Source: Streptomyces nitrosporeus
GTDB lineage: Bacteria; Actinomycetota; Actinomycetes; Streptomycetales; Streptomycetaceae
DNA length: 64,000 nt
NCBI RefSeq assembly: GCF_008704555.1
Contig: NZ_CP023702.1
Coordinates: forward strand, 7,362,001 to 7,426,000
Direction: 5' to 3'
Position 1 is the first letter of the stretch; each line of letters begins with the position of its first letter. Both the position numbers and the translations under genes were made by a program. Under the pieces are notes generated by a model. The model was given only the letters and a program-made list of their open reading frames with translations. It was not told the DNA's origin and made no database searches. Below, one piece after another: positions 54,894 to 62,857 of the stretch.

Positions 54894-55868
54894 TCAGGCC
54901 TTCAGCAGCCGGGGCAGCCGTGCGAGCTGTACGGCCTGCTGGAACGCGCCACCGCCCTCGTGGTCGTTGAAGTCGTACACCTCGATCTCCTTCTCCGGGT
55001 GCGCGTACGCGTTGAACGCGGCGAACACCGTGGACGGCGGGCAGGTCTGGTCCTCCAGGGCCACCGAGAACAGGGCGGGAGCCCGGCCCCGGGCCGCGAA
55101 GTGCACCCCGTCGAAGTACGCCAGCGTCCGGTCGGCCTGCTCGGTACGGCCCCGGTGGGTCTTGAGGTAGTCCCCGATCTCGCGGTAGGGCATCCGGTCC
55201 GTCATACGGGTGGCCCGGGGGAAGTCGCAGAGGAAGGGGACGTCCGGTGCGACCGCCGCCAGGTCAGGGACCAGCCCGCCGACCGCGAGGGCCAGCCCGC
55301 CCCCCTGGCTCGCGCCGACCACGGCGGTACGGGACGGATCGGCCAGCCGGTGCGAACGGGCCGCCTCCACGGCGCGCACGCCGTCCGTGATCAGCCGGCG
55401 GTAGTAGTACGTGGACGGGTCCTCTATGCCCCGGGTCATGAAGCCGGGCAGCGAGGGAGCGCTCCCAACGGGGTCCGCGGTGTGGCCGGGAGCCCAGCCG
55501 CTGCCCTGGCCCCGGCTGTCCATCACGAAGTGCGCGATACCGGCCGAGGCCCAGAGCAGGTGCGAGTGCGGCAGGCCGCGCCCCCCGCCGTAGCCGATGA
55601 ACTCCACGGCGACCGGCAGGGGCCCGGTGGCGCCCGCCGGTACGAGGAACCAGCCCTTCACCGGGTGCCCGCCGAAACCCGCGAACGTCACGTCGTACAC
55701 CTCGACCGTCTTCAGGCCGGTGTCCGTCAGCGGCTCGAAGCGGGCGTCCAGAGCGTGGGTCCGGGCCTCGTCGAGCGTCGCCGACCAGAACGCGTCGAAG
55801 TCCTCGGGCTCGGCCGAACGGCTGCGGTAGGTGCGCAGTTCGTCGAGGGGGAGGTCGAACAGGGCCAT
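54894..55868 (-). CDS. Acetyl-xylan-esterase/cephalosporin-C-deacetylase-like hydrolase
   Basis: A 324-residue AXE1-family alpha/beta hydrolase: FDAFWSATLDEARTHAL, FAGFGGHPVKGWFLVPAG, FIGYGGGRGLPH, MDSRGQGSGWAPG, nucleophile VVGASQGGGLALAV (about 190), Asp in LEDQTCPPSTVFAAFNAY and His in YDFNDHEGGG. It removes acetyl groups from xylo- or other oligosaccharides. No signal peptide, so it acts on imported sugars. AAGGCGG precedes the ATG. It is upstream of, and codirectional with, the oxidoreductase operon. Confidence 0.9.
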   Translation of the reverse strand: MALFDLPLDELRTYRSRSAEPEDFDAFWSATLDEARTHALDARFEPLTDTGLKTVEVYDVTFAGFGGHPVKGWFLVPAGATGPLPVAVEFIGYGGGRGLPHSHLLWASAGIAHFVMDSRGQGSGWAPGHTADPVGSAPSLPGFMTRGIEDPSTYYYRRLITDGVRAVEAARSHRLADPSRTAVVGASQGGGLALAVGGLVPDLAAVAPDVPFLCDFPRATRMTDRMPYREIGDYLKTHRGRTEQADRTLAYFDGVHFAARGRAPALFSVALEDQTCPPSTVFAAFNAYAHPEKEIEVYDFNDHEGGGAFQQAVQLARLPRLLKA

Positions 55869-56036
55869 GCGGAACCGCCTTCTGCCAGGGGAGTGAGGAG
55901 ATGATCACACCGTATGGCAGGGGGCGAGCGCAATGGCCTCTCTGTCCGTGGACGGGCCGCGGAAGCGGAGACCGGTACCGGGGCGGGGCGGCGGGCGGCG
56001 GTCGGTACCAGGGGCGGGGGACGGCGGGGGCGGGGT

Positions 56037-57947
56037 TCAGGTGCCGGGGGCGGCGGCCGGTACGTCCTCCCACGCCGCGGCGCACAGCGCGCGGTCGATC
56101 TCCTCGGTGTACCGGGCGGCGGCGAGCCACACGCGCGCGAACCGGCCGGCGTCGGCCGGGAGCAGACGGCCGAACGCATCGCGGGAACGGTCCGCGGCCC
56201 CCGCCCGCAACGCCTCCAGGAGCTCCGCCGCGGTGGCCAGACCGTGCGCCCGCAGACGGCGGCCGTCGCCCGCGTCGCTCCCCGGGAAAGCCAGTACCCG
56301 TCGCCCGCCGGACACCGCCTGGTGGACGCGGCGGCGCAGCAGATGCAGCGGAGCCCCGTCCGCCGCGGGCGGCACGGCCACCCCGCCCGCGGGGCGCGGG
56401 GCGGGCAGATCGGCCTGCTGGAGCCGGTCCAGCCCCATGTCCACGCGCCTGGCCCGGTCCGTGGGGTGACTGCTCGCCAGGAGCAGGGCACGCGGATACG
56501 GCGCCGGACTGAGCCGGGCGATCACCCGCAGGCGGCTCCCCACCGCGCCGGCCAGACGGCGCAGGTTGTCACGGTGGGGGAGCCCCGGGTCGTCGTGGGC
56601 GGCGGCCAGCCGCACCGTCAGCCCGCCGCAGCCGGCGAGCAGGACGTCACCCGCCGCCTCCCGTGCCGTACCGAGGACGGTGACGTCCAGGAAGAGCAGA
56701 CCGTGCCCCTCGCCGTCCAGCGCGCGGGCGATCTGGCCGGCGACGGGCGCGGCCCACAGCCGGTCGAGCGGAGGCTCGTCCCAGCCGGCGCCGGACGCCC
56801 GTACCGCCCGTACCCTCGCTCCCGCCCCGAGCCTCCCCGTCGGGGACACGGTGGCGCCGGACACCACGAGACCGGCCCGGGACAGCTCACGGTGCGTCAG
56901 GGACGTGTCGCCGACACGCACGGCGCGGTCGGCCGCCCCCGTCGCCCGGCCCACACCCCCCGGCGCCACGTCCGGCACCGTGAGGAGACGCCCCTCGGCA
57001 TCGGCGGTCCAGGTCACGGCCCCCGCGTACCCGGTCGCCGTGAACACGGGCTCGCAGAAGAGCCCGTACAGGCGCAGCGACCCGTCCGGCGCGTACCGCC
57101 GGCGTGCGGTACCGCGCAGGGCCGCCAGCTCAGGACCGGCGGCCGACGGCACCCGGTGGGACACGGACAGGGTCTCGCACAGCGCCGTGACGAGATCGGC
57201 GAGGCGGTAGGCCGGGTCGGCGCCACGGGCCGCGCGGAGCGCGTTGACCGCCGAGACCGCCGAGGCCGCGGGCCGGGGGAGGCCGGCCAGCCGGGCGGTG
57301 TGCGAGGCCCGCAGCAGCCCCGCCTGGAGCACCGCCCCGGAGCCGTCGGCACCCGCCTCCAGCACCGCGGCCGCCGCGTCGTACAGGGCGCCGGCCGCCT
57401 CACGCTGGTCCGGTGCGGCCACCTCCCCGGCCGCGGGGCCCGTCGCCCCGGCGGGGTCCGCCCGGTCCGTTTCCTCCGCCCGGTCCACCCGCCCCGCCGC
57501 ACCCGGACGGGGCGGGGCTCCTGATACGGCGGAGGCCGGCGGGGCCCCGGCCGGCGGCATTCCGGCCGCCGGAGCACCGTTGCCGGCACCGGAGTCCGCG
57601 CTCGTGTCCGTGCCCATGTCCGTGTCCGTGTCCGTGACTGTGTCCTCGTCGGCTCCCGGCGCGGCGACCGGTGCGGCCGAGGCCGCGGCGGCGCGGTGCA
57701 GACAGGCCGGGGCCAGCAGACAGCCGCAGCGGATCGCGTCCGCGCTGCGCACGGCGCCGTCCGGCGCGTGGAGTTCGAGGCGGGTGGCGTCGTCGAGGAC
57801 TATGGACACCGTGTCGCCGTCCCGGACGACGGGCAGACCGGCGAGTCTGCCGACACCCGCGTCCAGCCGCTTGCCCAGCCGGGGCGGCAGACCCGCCACC
57901 AGCTCGGCGGTCACCGACGGGGCGACGGGCGGAAGGGCCGTGTTCAA
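56037..57947 (-). CDS. SWIM zinc-finger protein of the MoxR-VWA cluster (YehQ-like)
   Basis: A 636-residue protein. Near residues 73-84 the sequence RCGCLLAPACLHR gives C-x-C...C-x-H, the SWIM zinc-binding pattern. After it come an acidic, low-complexity Thr/Asp stretch (TVTDTDTDMGTD) and a long region without named domains. The start is TTG 57947, overlapping the stop of the DUF5682-VWA gene (TTGA), with GGGGAG upstream. Its position last in the cluster matches E. coli yehQ. The SWIM domain may recognise a nucleic acid or a target protein for the MoxR-VWA machine. Confidence 0.85.
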   Translation of the reverse strand: MNTALPPVAPSVTAELVAGLPPRLGKRLDAGVGRLAGLPVVRDGDTVSIVLDDATRLELHAPDGAVRSADAIRCGCLLAPACLHRAAAASAAPVAAPGADEDTVTDTDTDMGTDTSADSGAGNGAPAAGMPPAGAPPASAVSGAPPRPGAAGRVDRAEETDRADPAGATGPAAGEVAAPDQREAAGALYDAAAAVLEAGADGSGAVLQAGLLRASHTARLAGLPRPAASAVSAVNALRAARGADPAYRLADLVTALCETLSVSHRVPSAAGPELAALRGTARRRYAPDGSLRLYGLFCEPVFTATGYAGAVTWTADAEGRLLTVPDVAPGGVGRATGAADRAVRVGDTSLTHRELSRAGLVVSGATVSPTGRLGAGARVRAVRASGAGWDEPPLDRLWAAPVAGQIARALDGEGHGLLFLDVTVLGTAREAAGDVLLAGCGGLTVRLAAAHDDPGLPHRDNLRRLAGAVGSRLRVIARLSPAPYPRALLLASSHPTDRARRVDMGLDRLQQADLPAPRPAGGVAVPPAADGAPLHLLRRRVHQAVSGGRRVLAFPGSDAGDGRRLRAHGLATAAELLEALRAGAADRSRDAFGRLLPADAGRFARVWLAAARYTEEIDRALCAAAWEDVPAAAPGT

Positions 57948-60900
57948 GAGATCTTCTCCCCTACCCAGCGGGCGAGTTCGAGCGGGCTGAGAGCGGCCAC
58001 CGGCATGCCCGCGGCGACCAGCTGCGCGGCGACGCCGGTGGAGTACCGGGGGCGGCCCGAGTCGTCGAGACTCGCGCAGCCCAGGACATGGCACCCCGCG
58101 CCGGCCAGGGCGCGGACCTCGGCGAGCAGACCGCCGACCGGATAGCCCTCCTCGAAGTCGCTGATGACCACGACGAGGGTGCGGGAGGGCACCGTGACCA
58201 GCTCACGGGCGTGCCGCAGCCCCGCCGCGATGTGCGTCCCGCCGCCCACGCTCACCTCCAGCAGCAGGGACAGCGGATCGTCCACATGGCCGGTGAGGTC
58301 CATGACCTCGGTGGAGAAGGCCAGGAAGTGGGTGGAGAGGGCGGGTACCCCCGCCAGCACCGAAGCCGTGAGCGCGGCCCAGATCGTGGACGGCTCCATG
58401 GAACCCGACACATCGGTCACCAGCACCAGCCGCCAGTCCGCGGCGCGGCGGGCACGGGTGCGGAAGACCGGGCGGTCGGGAATCACCAGCACCGTGCCGT
58501 CCGGTCCGCGCCGTGCCGTGGCCAGGTTGGCACGGAGCGTCCGGGGCAGGTCGAGACCGCCACCGGGCCGTCTGCCCGGTCGCGGCAGCACGCTCCCGTG
58601 CAGCGCGGGGCGCAGCTGTGTGGTCAGTTGCCGGGTCAGCGCGTCGACCAGCCGGCGGACGAGCGGGCGCAGCGCGGCGAGCCGGGCCTCGGGCAGCCCT
58701 CCGGCGTGCCGGAGCACCGAGCGCAGCAGGTCGACCGACGGCCGTACACGGTCCGGGTCGAGCTCGGCGAACACGTCCCGCCGGCCCGCCGAGGCGGCCG
58801 CGGCCAGCACCTCCTCGCGGATGCCGGGCCCGAACAGGGCGGCCAGCTCCTCGGACCACTCCCGCACACCGGGGTAGGGCGCCTCGCGGCCGCCGCCGCC
58901 CCGGCCCGTGACGGACAGACCGCCCCGGCTCCCCTCACCGCGCCCGCTGCCGTAGAGCTCGTCCAGCGCGGTGGCCAGCCGCCCGGCCCGGCCCGGCAGG
59001 CCGCCGGTCCGGCGGCCCAGGACGAGGCGCCAGCGGTCGGCCGGCGCTATCCGGTGCTCCCCGTCCGGGGCGGTACGGCGTCCCCCGCCGGGGGCACACC
59101 CCCGACCGCGGACGTCCCCGTCGCCGACGGGGGAGCCGTGGTCCGTCCCCCGCGCGTGCGGCGGGAGCAGATCCAGGGCCTCCAGCACCTCGCGGGCCGT
59201 CAGGTCCGCCGCGGTCCAGGCGGCCAGGGCCGCCGGGTCGACCGGACCGGTGTCCGCCACGAGACCCTCCCCCAGACGCTCCTCGACGACGTCCAGAAGA
59301 CGGTCGCGGGCAGCGGGGCTGAGTGTGTCGAAGCCGCCGCGGAGGGCGGGGAGCCGGTCGAGGAAGTCCCGGTCGGACAGTTCGGACACCCGGTCGAGCA
59401 ACGGCTCCAGCGCGGGCGCCGCCGACTCCAGCAGGGGTCCCGCCGCGCTCAGGAGCCCGGTCAGCCGGGCGGTGAGGGCCGCCCGGGACTCCGGGCCGTA
59501 CGCCGTGTCCAGCCAGGCCGCCGCCCGGAGTCCCAGCTCGGCCGGTTCCGCGTGGCCCAGCAGGACCCGTACGGCACCCGCGGCGCCGCGCATCAGCGGG
59601 GAGCCGTCGGCCGCGAGCCGGGCGAGGGACTCGGTGAGCCGTATCCCGCCCAACGGGTCCGCACGGTGCGCGAGTTCGAGCAGGGCGTGGGCGTCGGCGG
59701 GGTCCTCGGCGCCGGCCAGGCCGTCCACCTGGCGCACCGCCGCCGCCGTCAGCGACCCGGCCACCACGTCCGCCCGGCGGGTCCGGTCCTCGTCGGTGTC
59801 CAGCCCCGGGACGTGGCCCGCCCGCAGCCGGTCCAGCAGGCTCAGCGCGGCCAGGAGCTCGGGCAGGGTGCCCGAACCCGGCAGCACCTCGGCGACGTCG
59901 TCCAGCCGCTCGGCGGTGAGGACGGGCAGGCCGCACCCGGCGGCCCGTTCCAGACCGTCCAGGGCCTGCGCGGCGGTGGGCCCGCCCTCCGCACGCTCGG
60001 CGCGGCGCCGTCCGCGCAGCACGCCTTCGGCGGCCTGTGCGGGGGTGATGCCCCGGACACCGGCCGCGGTCAGCATGGCCGCCGTGGCCGGCGTCCAGCG
60101 CACCTCCCAGCGTGAGGTGAGAGCGTCCGCCCCGCCCGCGCCGACGACCTCCTTCGCTTCGGCGTAGGGCACCCCGCACACCGAGAGCCGGCGCAGCAGC
60201 AGCTCGCGGCGCCGGTCCAGCTCGGACCGGAGCGGATCGAGCCGCAGGTCCCGGGCCGGGCCGGACCCGGAACCGGCCGGTCCGGGGAGCCCCAGAGCGG
60301 CGGCTTCCGCCTCCACCGCGGGGGCGAGACCGCTGCGCGGTGCTTCCGGCGCGGGCCGCCCGGTCCGCGAGCCGACCAGGACCTTCTCCATCGCCAGGGC
60401 GACGGCCCGCCCCCGGCCGTACGGCTCGCCCTGGGCCAGGACCGTCTGGACCGCCTCGACCAGCTCACCCCGGCCCGCGGCGGGCAGCCCGCGCAACCGG
60501 GCCAGGTCCCCCGCGAACCGGGTGATCTCCCGGGCGTCGGCGGGGCCCGACGGATGGCCCAGTGCCCGCAGTCCGGCGCAGATCCCCACGGCCGCGCGCG
60601 TCAGCGCCTCCTCCAGCGCGGCCGGGTCACCCGCCGCCTCCAGGACCAGATGCTGCCACTCGGGATCGCGGATGCCCGCCGGATACCCGGAACGCTCGTC
60701 GAGGAGCGCGTAGGTGTAGGGGATGAGGGACGCCGTCCAGACCGGGCCGTCCCCCGGCGCCCGCGGATCCGGCGAAGCCTCCCCGGCCAGGCCGGCAGAG
60801 GGCCCCTCGGGGCGGCGCCCGCCGGCGGGCGGTCCCGCCTGGGCCGCGGGCACCAGCGCCGGCGCGTGGAAGGCGCCCACCACCATCGCGGCCCGCTCAC

Positions 60901-61561
60901 CGCCCGCGGTGGCGGCGGCCAGACAGGACCGCATCCACCGCTCACGCCGGAGGTCCAGCGGACCGATCCCGTGGGACGCGGCCGCGTCCTCCCGCAGCGC
61001 CCACCCCGTGAGCAGGGCGGCCCTGCGCAGCGCCTCCGGCGGCGACCCCGGTGCGGCGGCCTCCACCAGCCGGTCCCACAGATCGTCACCGGCCCGGCCG
61101 GTGAGACCCGCGCGCAGGGCGGCGGCCGGCCCTGCGGTGTGCTCCCGGCCGCCGGCTCCGTGTGCCGGTTCCGCTTCCGACGGCTCCGCCTCCTCACCGG
61201 CCCGGCCGGCCAGCGGGAGGTCGCAGGCGACCACCCGCACACCCCGCCGGGCGGCCCAGCGGACCGCGGCCAGCTCGGGTGAGAAGTCGGCGAAGGGATA
61301 GAAGGCGGGACCCCGGCCGTCGTCGGGAGCCGCGGCCAGGGCGACCGGCGCGCGCGTCTCCTCGTGCGCGAGCCAGGGCAGCCACTCCTGCAGATCGGCC
61401 GGGAGCTCGACGAGCAGCACGTCGGGCCCGGCCCCGTCGAGGAGCGCGGGCACCACCGCGGCCAGGGACGGCGCGTGGTGCCGCACACCGATGAGGTACG
61501 GCGCCGCCGGGCCGGTCAGGGCGGCGAGGGCCGCCTCGGGGGAGACGGGGGCGAGGGACAC
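57944..61561 (-). CDS. DUF5682-VWA fusion protein (YehM plus YehP equivalent)
   Basis: A 1205-residue protein. The N-terminus is DUF5682: PYLIGVRHHAPSLAAVVPALL, PDVLLVELPADLQEWLPWL, FYPFADFSPELAAVRWA. A long helical region follows. The last 165 residues are a VWA domain with a full MIDAS (DVSGSM near 1048, GGGTHIAAGL and SDFEEG). In E. coli the two parts are separate genes, yehM and yehP; here one uninterrupted frame carries both. GTG 61561 has GGAGGA ten bases upstream and lies five bases after the MoxR stop; a longer frame to 61597 overlaps that gene. Coupled to the SWIM gene by TTGA overlap. Confidence 0.9.
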   Translation of the reverse strand: MSLAPVSPEAALAALTGPAAPYLIGVRHHAPSLAAVVPALLDGAGPDVLLVELPADLQEWLPWLAHEETRAPVALAAAPDDGRGPAFYPFADFSPELAAVRWAARRGVRVVACDLPLAGRAGEEAEPSEAEPAHGAGGREHTAGPAAALRAGLTGRAGDDLWDRLVEAAAPGSPPEALRRAALLTGWALREDAAASHGIGPLDLRRERWMRSCLAAATAGGERAAMVVGAFHAPALVPAAQAGPPAGGRRPEGPSAGLAGEASPDPRAPGDGPVWTASLIPYTYALLDERSGYPAGIRDPEWQHLVLEAAGDPAALEEALTRAAVGICAGLRALGHPSGPADAREITRFAGDLARLRGLPAAGRGELVEAVQTVLAQGEPYGRGRAVALAMEKVLVGSRTGRPAPEAPRSGLAPAVEAEAAALGLPGPAGSGSGPARDLRLDPLRSELDRRRELLLRRLSVCGVPYAEAKEVVGAGGADALTSRWEVRWTPATAAMLTAAGVRGITPAQAAEGVLRGRRRAERAEGGPTAAQALDGLERAAGCGLPVLTAERLDDVAEVLPGSGTLPELLAALSLLDRLRAGHVPGLDTDEDRTRRADVVAGSLTAAAVRQVDGLAGAEDPADAHALLELAHRADPLGGIRLTESLARLAADGSPLMRGAAGAVRVLLGHAEPAELGLRAAAWLDTAYGPESRAALTARLTGLLSAAGPLLESAAPALEPLLDRVSELSDRDFLDRLPALRGGFDTLSPAARDRLLDVVEERLGEGLVADTGPVDPAALAAWTAADLTAREVLEALDLLPPHARGTDHGSPVGDGDVRGRGCAPGGGRRTAPDGEHRIAPADRWRLVLGRRTGGLPGRAGRLATALDELYGSGRGEGSRGGLSVTGRGGGGREAPYPGVREWSEELAALFGPGIREEVLAAAASAGRRDVFAELDPDRVRPSVDLLRSVLRHAGGLPEARLAALRPLVRRLVDALTRQLTTQLRPALHGSVLPRPGRRPGGGLDLPRTLRANLATARRGPDGTVLVIPDRPVFRTRARRAADWRLVLVTDVSGSMEPSTIWAALTASVLAGVPALSTHFLAFSTEVMDLTGHVDDPLSLLLEVSVGGGTHIAAGLRHARELVTVPSRTLVVVISDFEEGYPVGGLLAEVRALAGAGCHVLGCASLDDSGRPRYSTGVAAQLVAAGMPVAALSPLELARWVGEKIS

Positions 61562-61566
61562 GGCGG

Positions 61567-62736
61567 TCAGTCCTCCAGAACCGTGCGCAGGTCCCACAGG
61601 GTGCGCCAGGTCGCGGCACCCTGTTCGGCACGGCGCCGCACCGGACCGTCCCAGTAGCCGCGCAGCCGGGCGGCGTCCGCCGGATCGTCCTTGCGGACCA
61701 CACCCAGCAGATGACCGGGCAGCAGGCCCAGCACATCACGGTCACCGGGGAAGTACGCCGACGCGAGCCCCAGCGCACCGGCCACGGCCACGGCCTCGGC
61801 CGTGCTCATCACCGTCGAGGGCCGCTCGACCTCCCAGCCCTCCGCCGACCGCCCCTCGCGCAGATCGCGGAAGGCGGTGACCAGCGCCTCCAGGACGGCG
61901 TCGTCCACCCGGAAGGCCGCACCGGCCCGCTCCACGGAGGCTCTGGCCTGGGAACGCACCAGCGCGGTCTCCGCGTCGAGGTCCGGGATGGGCCCCACGG
62001 TCTCGAAGTTGAAACGGCGCTTGAGCGCGGCGGACATCTCGGACACGCCCTTGTCACGCAGGTTGGCGGTGGCGATGAGACCGAACCCCGGCACGGCGTG
62101 CGCCAGGGCGCCGTCCGTACCCGCCAGTTCGGGGACCGCGATACGGCGCTCCGACAGCAACGAGACGAGCGAGTCCTGCACCTCCGGCAGGCAGCGGGTG
62201 ACCTCCTCGACCCGGGCTATGGCCCCCCGGTTCATCGCCGTGAGCACCGGGGAGGGCACCAGCGCCCGCGGACTGGGCCCCTGCGCCAGCAGCAGGGCGT
62301 AGTTCCAGCCGTACTTCAGCTGGTCCTCGGTCGTGCCGGCCGTGCCCTGCACCACCAGCCCGCTGGTCCCGCACACGGCGGCGGACAACAGCTCGGACAG
62401 CATCGACTTGGCGGTACCGGGCTCACCGACGAGCAGCAGGCCGCGCTCACCGGCGAGCGTGACGACACACCGTTCGACCAGGGCGCGGTCACCGACGAAC
62501 TTGCCCGCCACCACGAGCCGGCGCGGTACTCCCGCGGGAGCCCCGGCCTCGTCGGGCAGCTTCAGGGCCTGCCCGCCACTGCCCATGACGAAGGTGACGA
62601 CGGCCCGCGGCGTGAGCCGCCAGGAGGGCGGGCGCGGCCCGGTGTCGTACGTGGCGAGGAAGGCCAGTTCCGTCGCGTACAGGTCCTCGGGCGGCACGAT
62701 CTGCCGGGTCGCCCCGGCAGCGAGGGCGGTGGTCAT
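61567..62736 (-). CDS. MoxR-family AAA+ ATPase (YehL-like)
   Basis: A 389-residue ATPase. Walker A is GEPGTAKSML (about 110). The Walker-B region reads AIARVEEV, where Glu takes the place of the usual Asp. Further blocks are QDSLVSLLSERRIAVPEL, sensor IATANLRDKGV and MSAALKRRFNFETVG. It matches the YehL branch of MoxR ATPases. ATG 62736 begins MTTALAAGATRQIVPPEDLY; the open frame upstream is low-complexity. The DUF5682-VWA gene starts five bases after it. With VWA and SWIM partners it probably remodels a target complex. Confidence 0.92.
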   Translation of the reverse strand: MTTALAAGATRQIVPPEDLYATELAFLATYDTGPRPPSWRLTPRAVVTFVMGSGGQALKLPDEAGAPAGVPRRLVVAGKFVGDRALVERCVVTLAGERGLLLVGEPGTAKSMLSELLSAAVCGTSGLVVQGTAGTTEDQLKYGWNYALLLAQGPSPRALVPSPVLTAMNRGAIARVEEVTRCLPEVQDSLVSLLSERRIAVPELAGTDGALAHAVPGFGLIATANLRDKGVSEMSAALKRRFNFETVGPIPDLDAETALVRSQARASVERAGAAFRVDDAVLEALVTAFRDLREGRSAEGWEVERPSTVMSTAEAVAVAGALGLASAYFPGDRDVLGLLPGHLLGVVRKDDPADAARLRGYWDGPVRRRAEQGAATWRTLWDLRTVLED

Positions 62737-62857
62737 CAAAGGGGGCCTCTCTGGGTGGTACATGGGGCGGTACGGGGACGGGTGGTGCCGGCCGGTGCCG
62801 GCCGCGGGGACCCGGTGCCGCACCGGGCACCGGGCCGTCCGCCGGGGCGGGCCGCAC

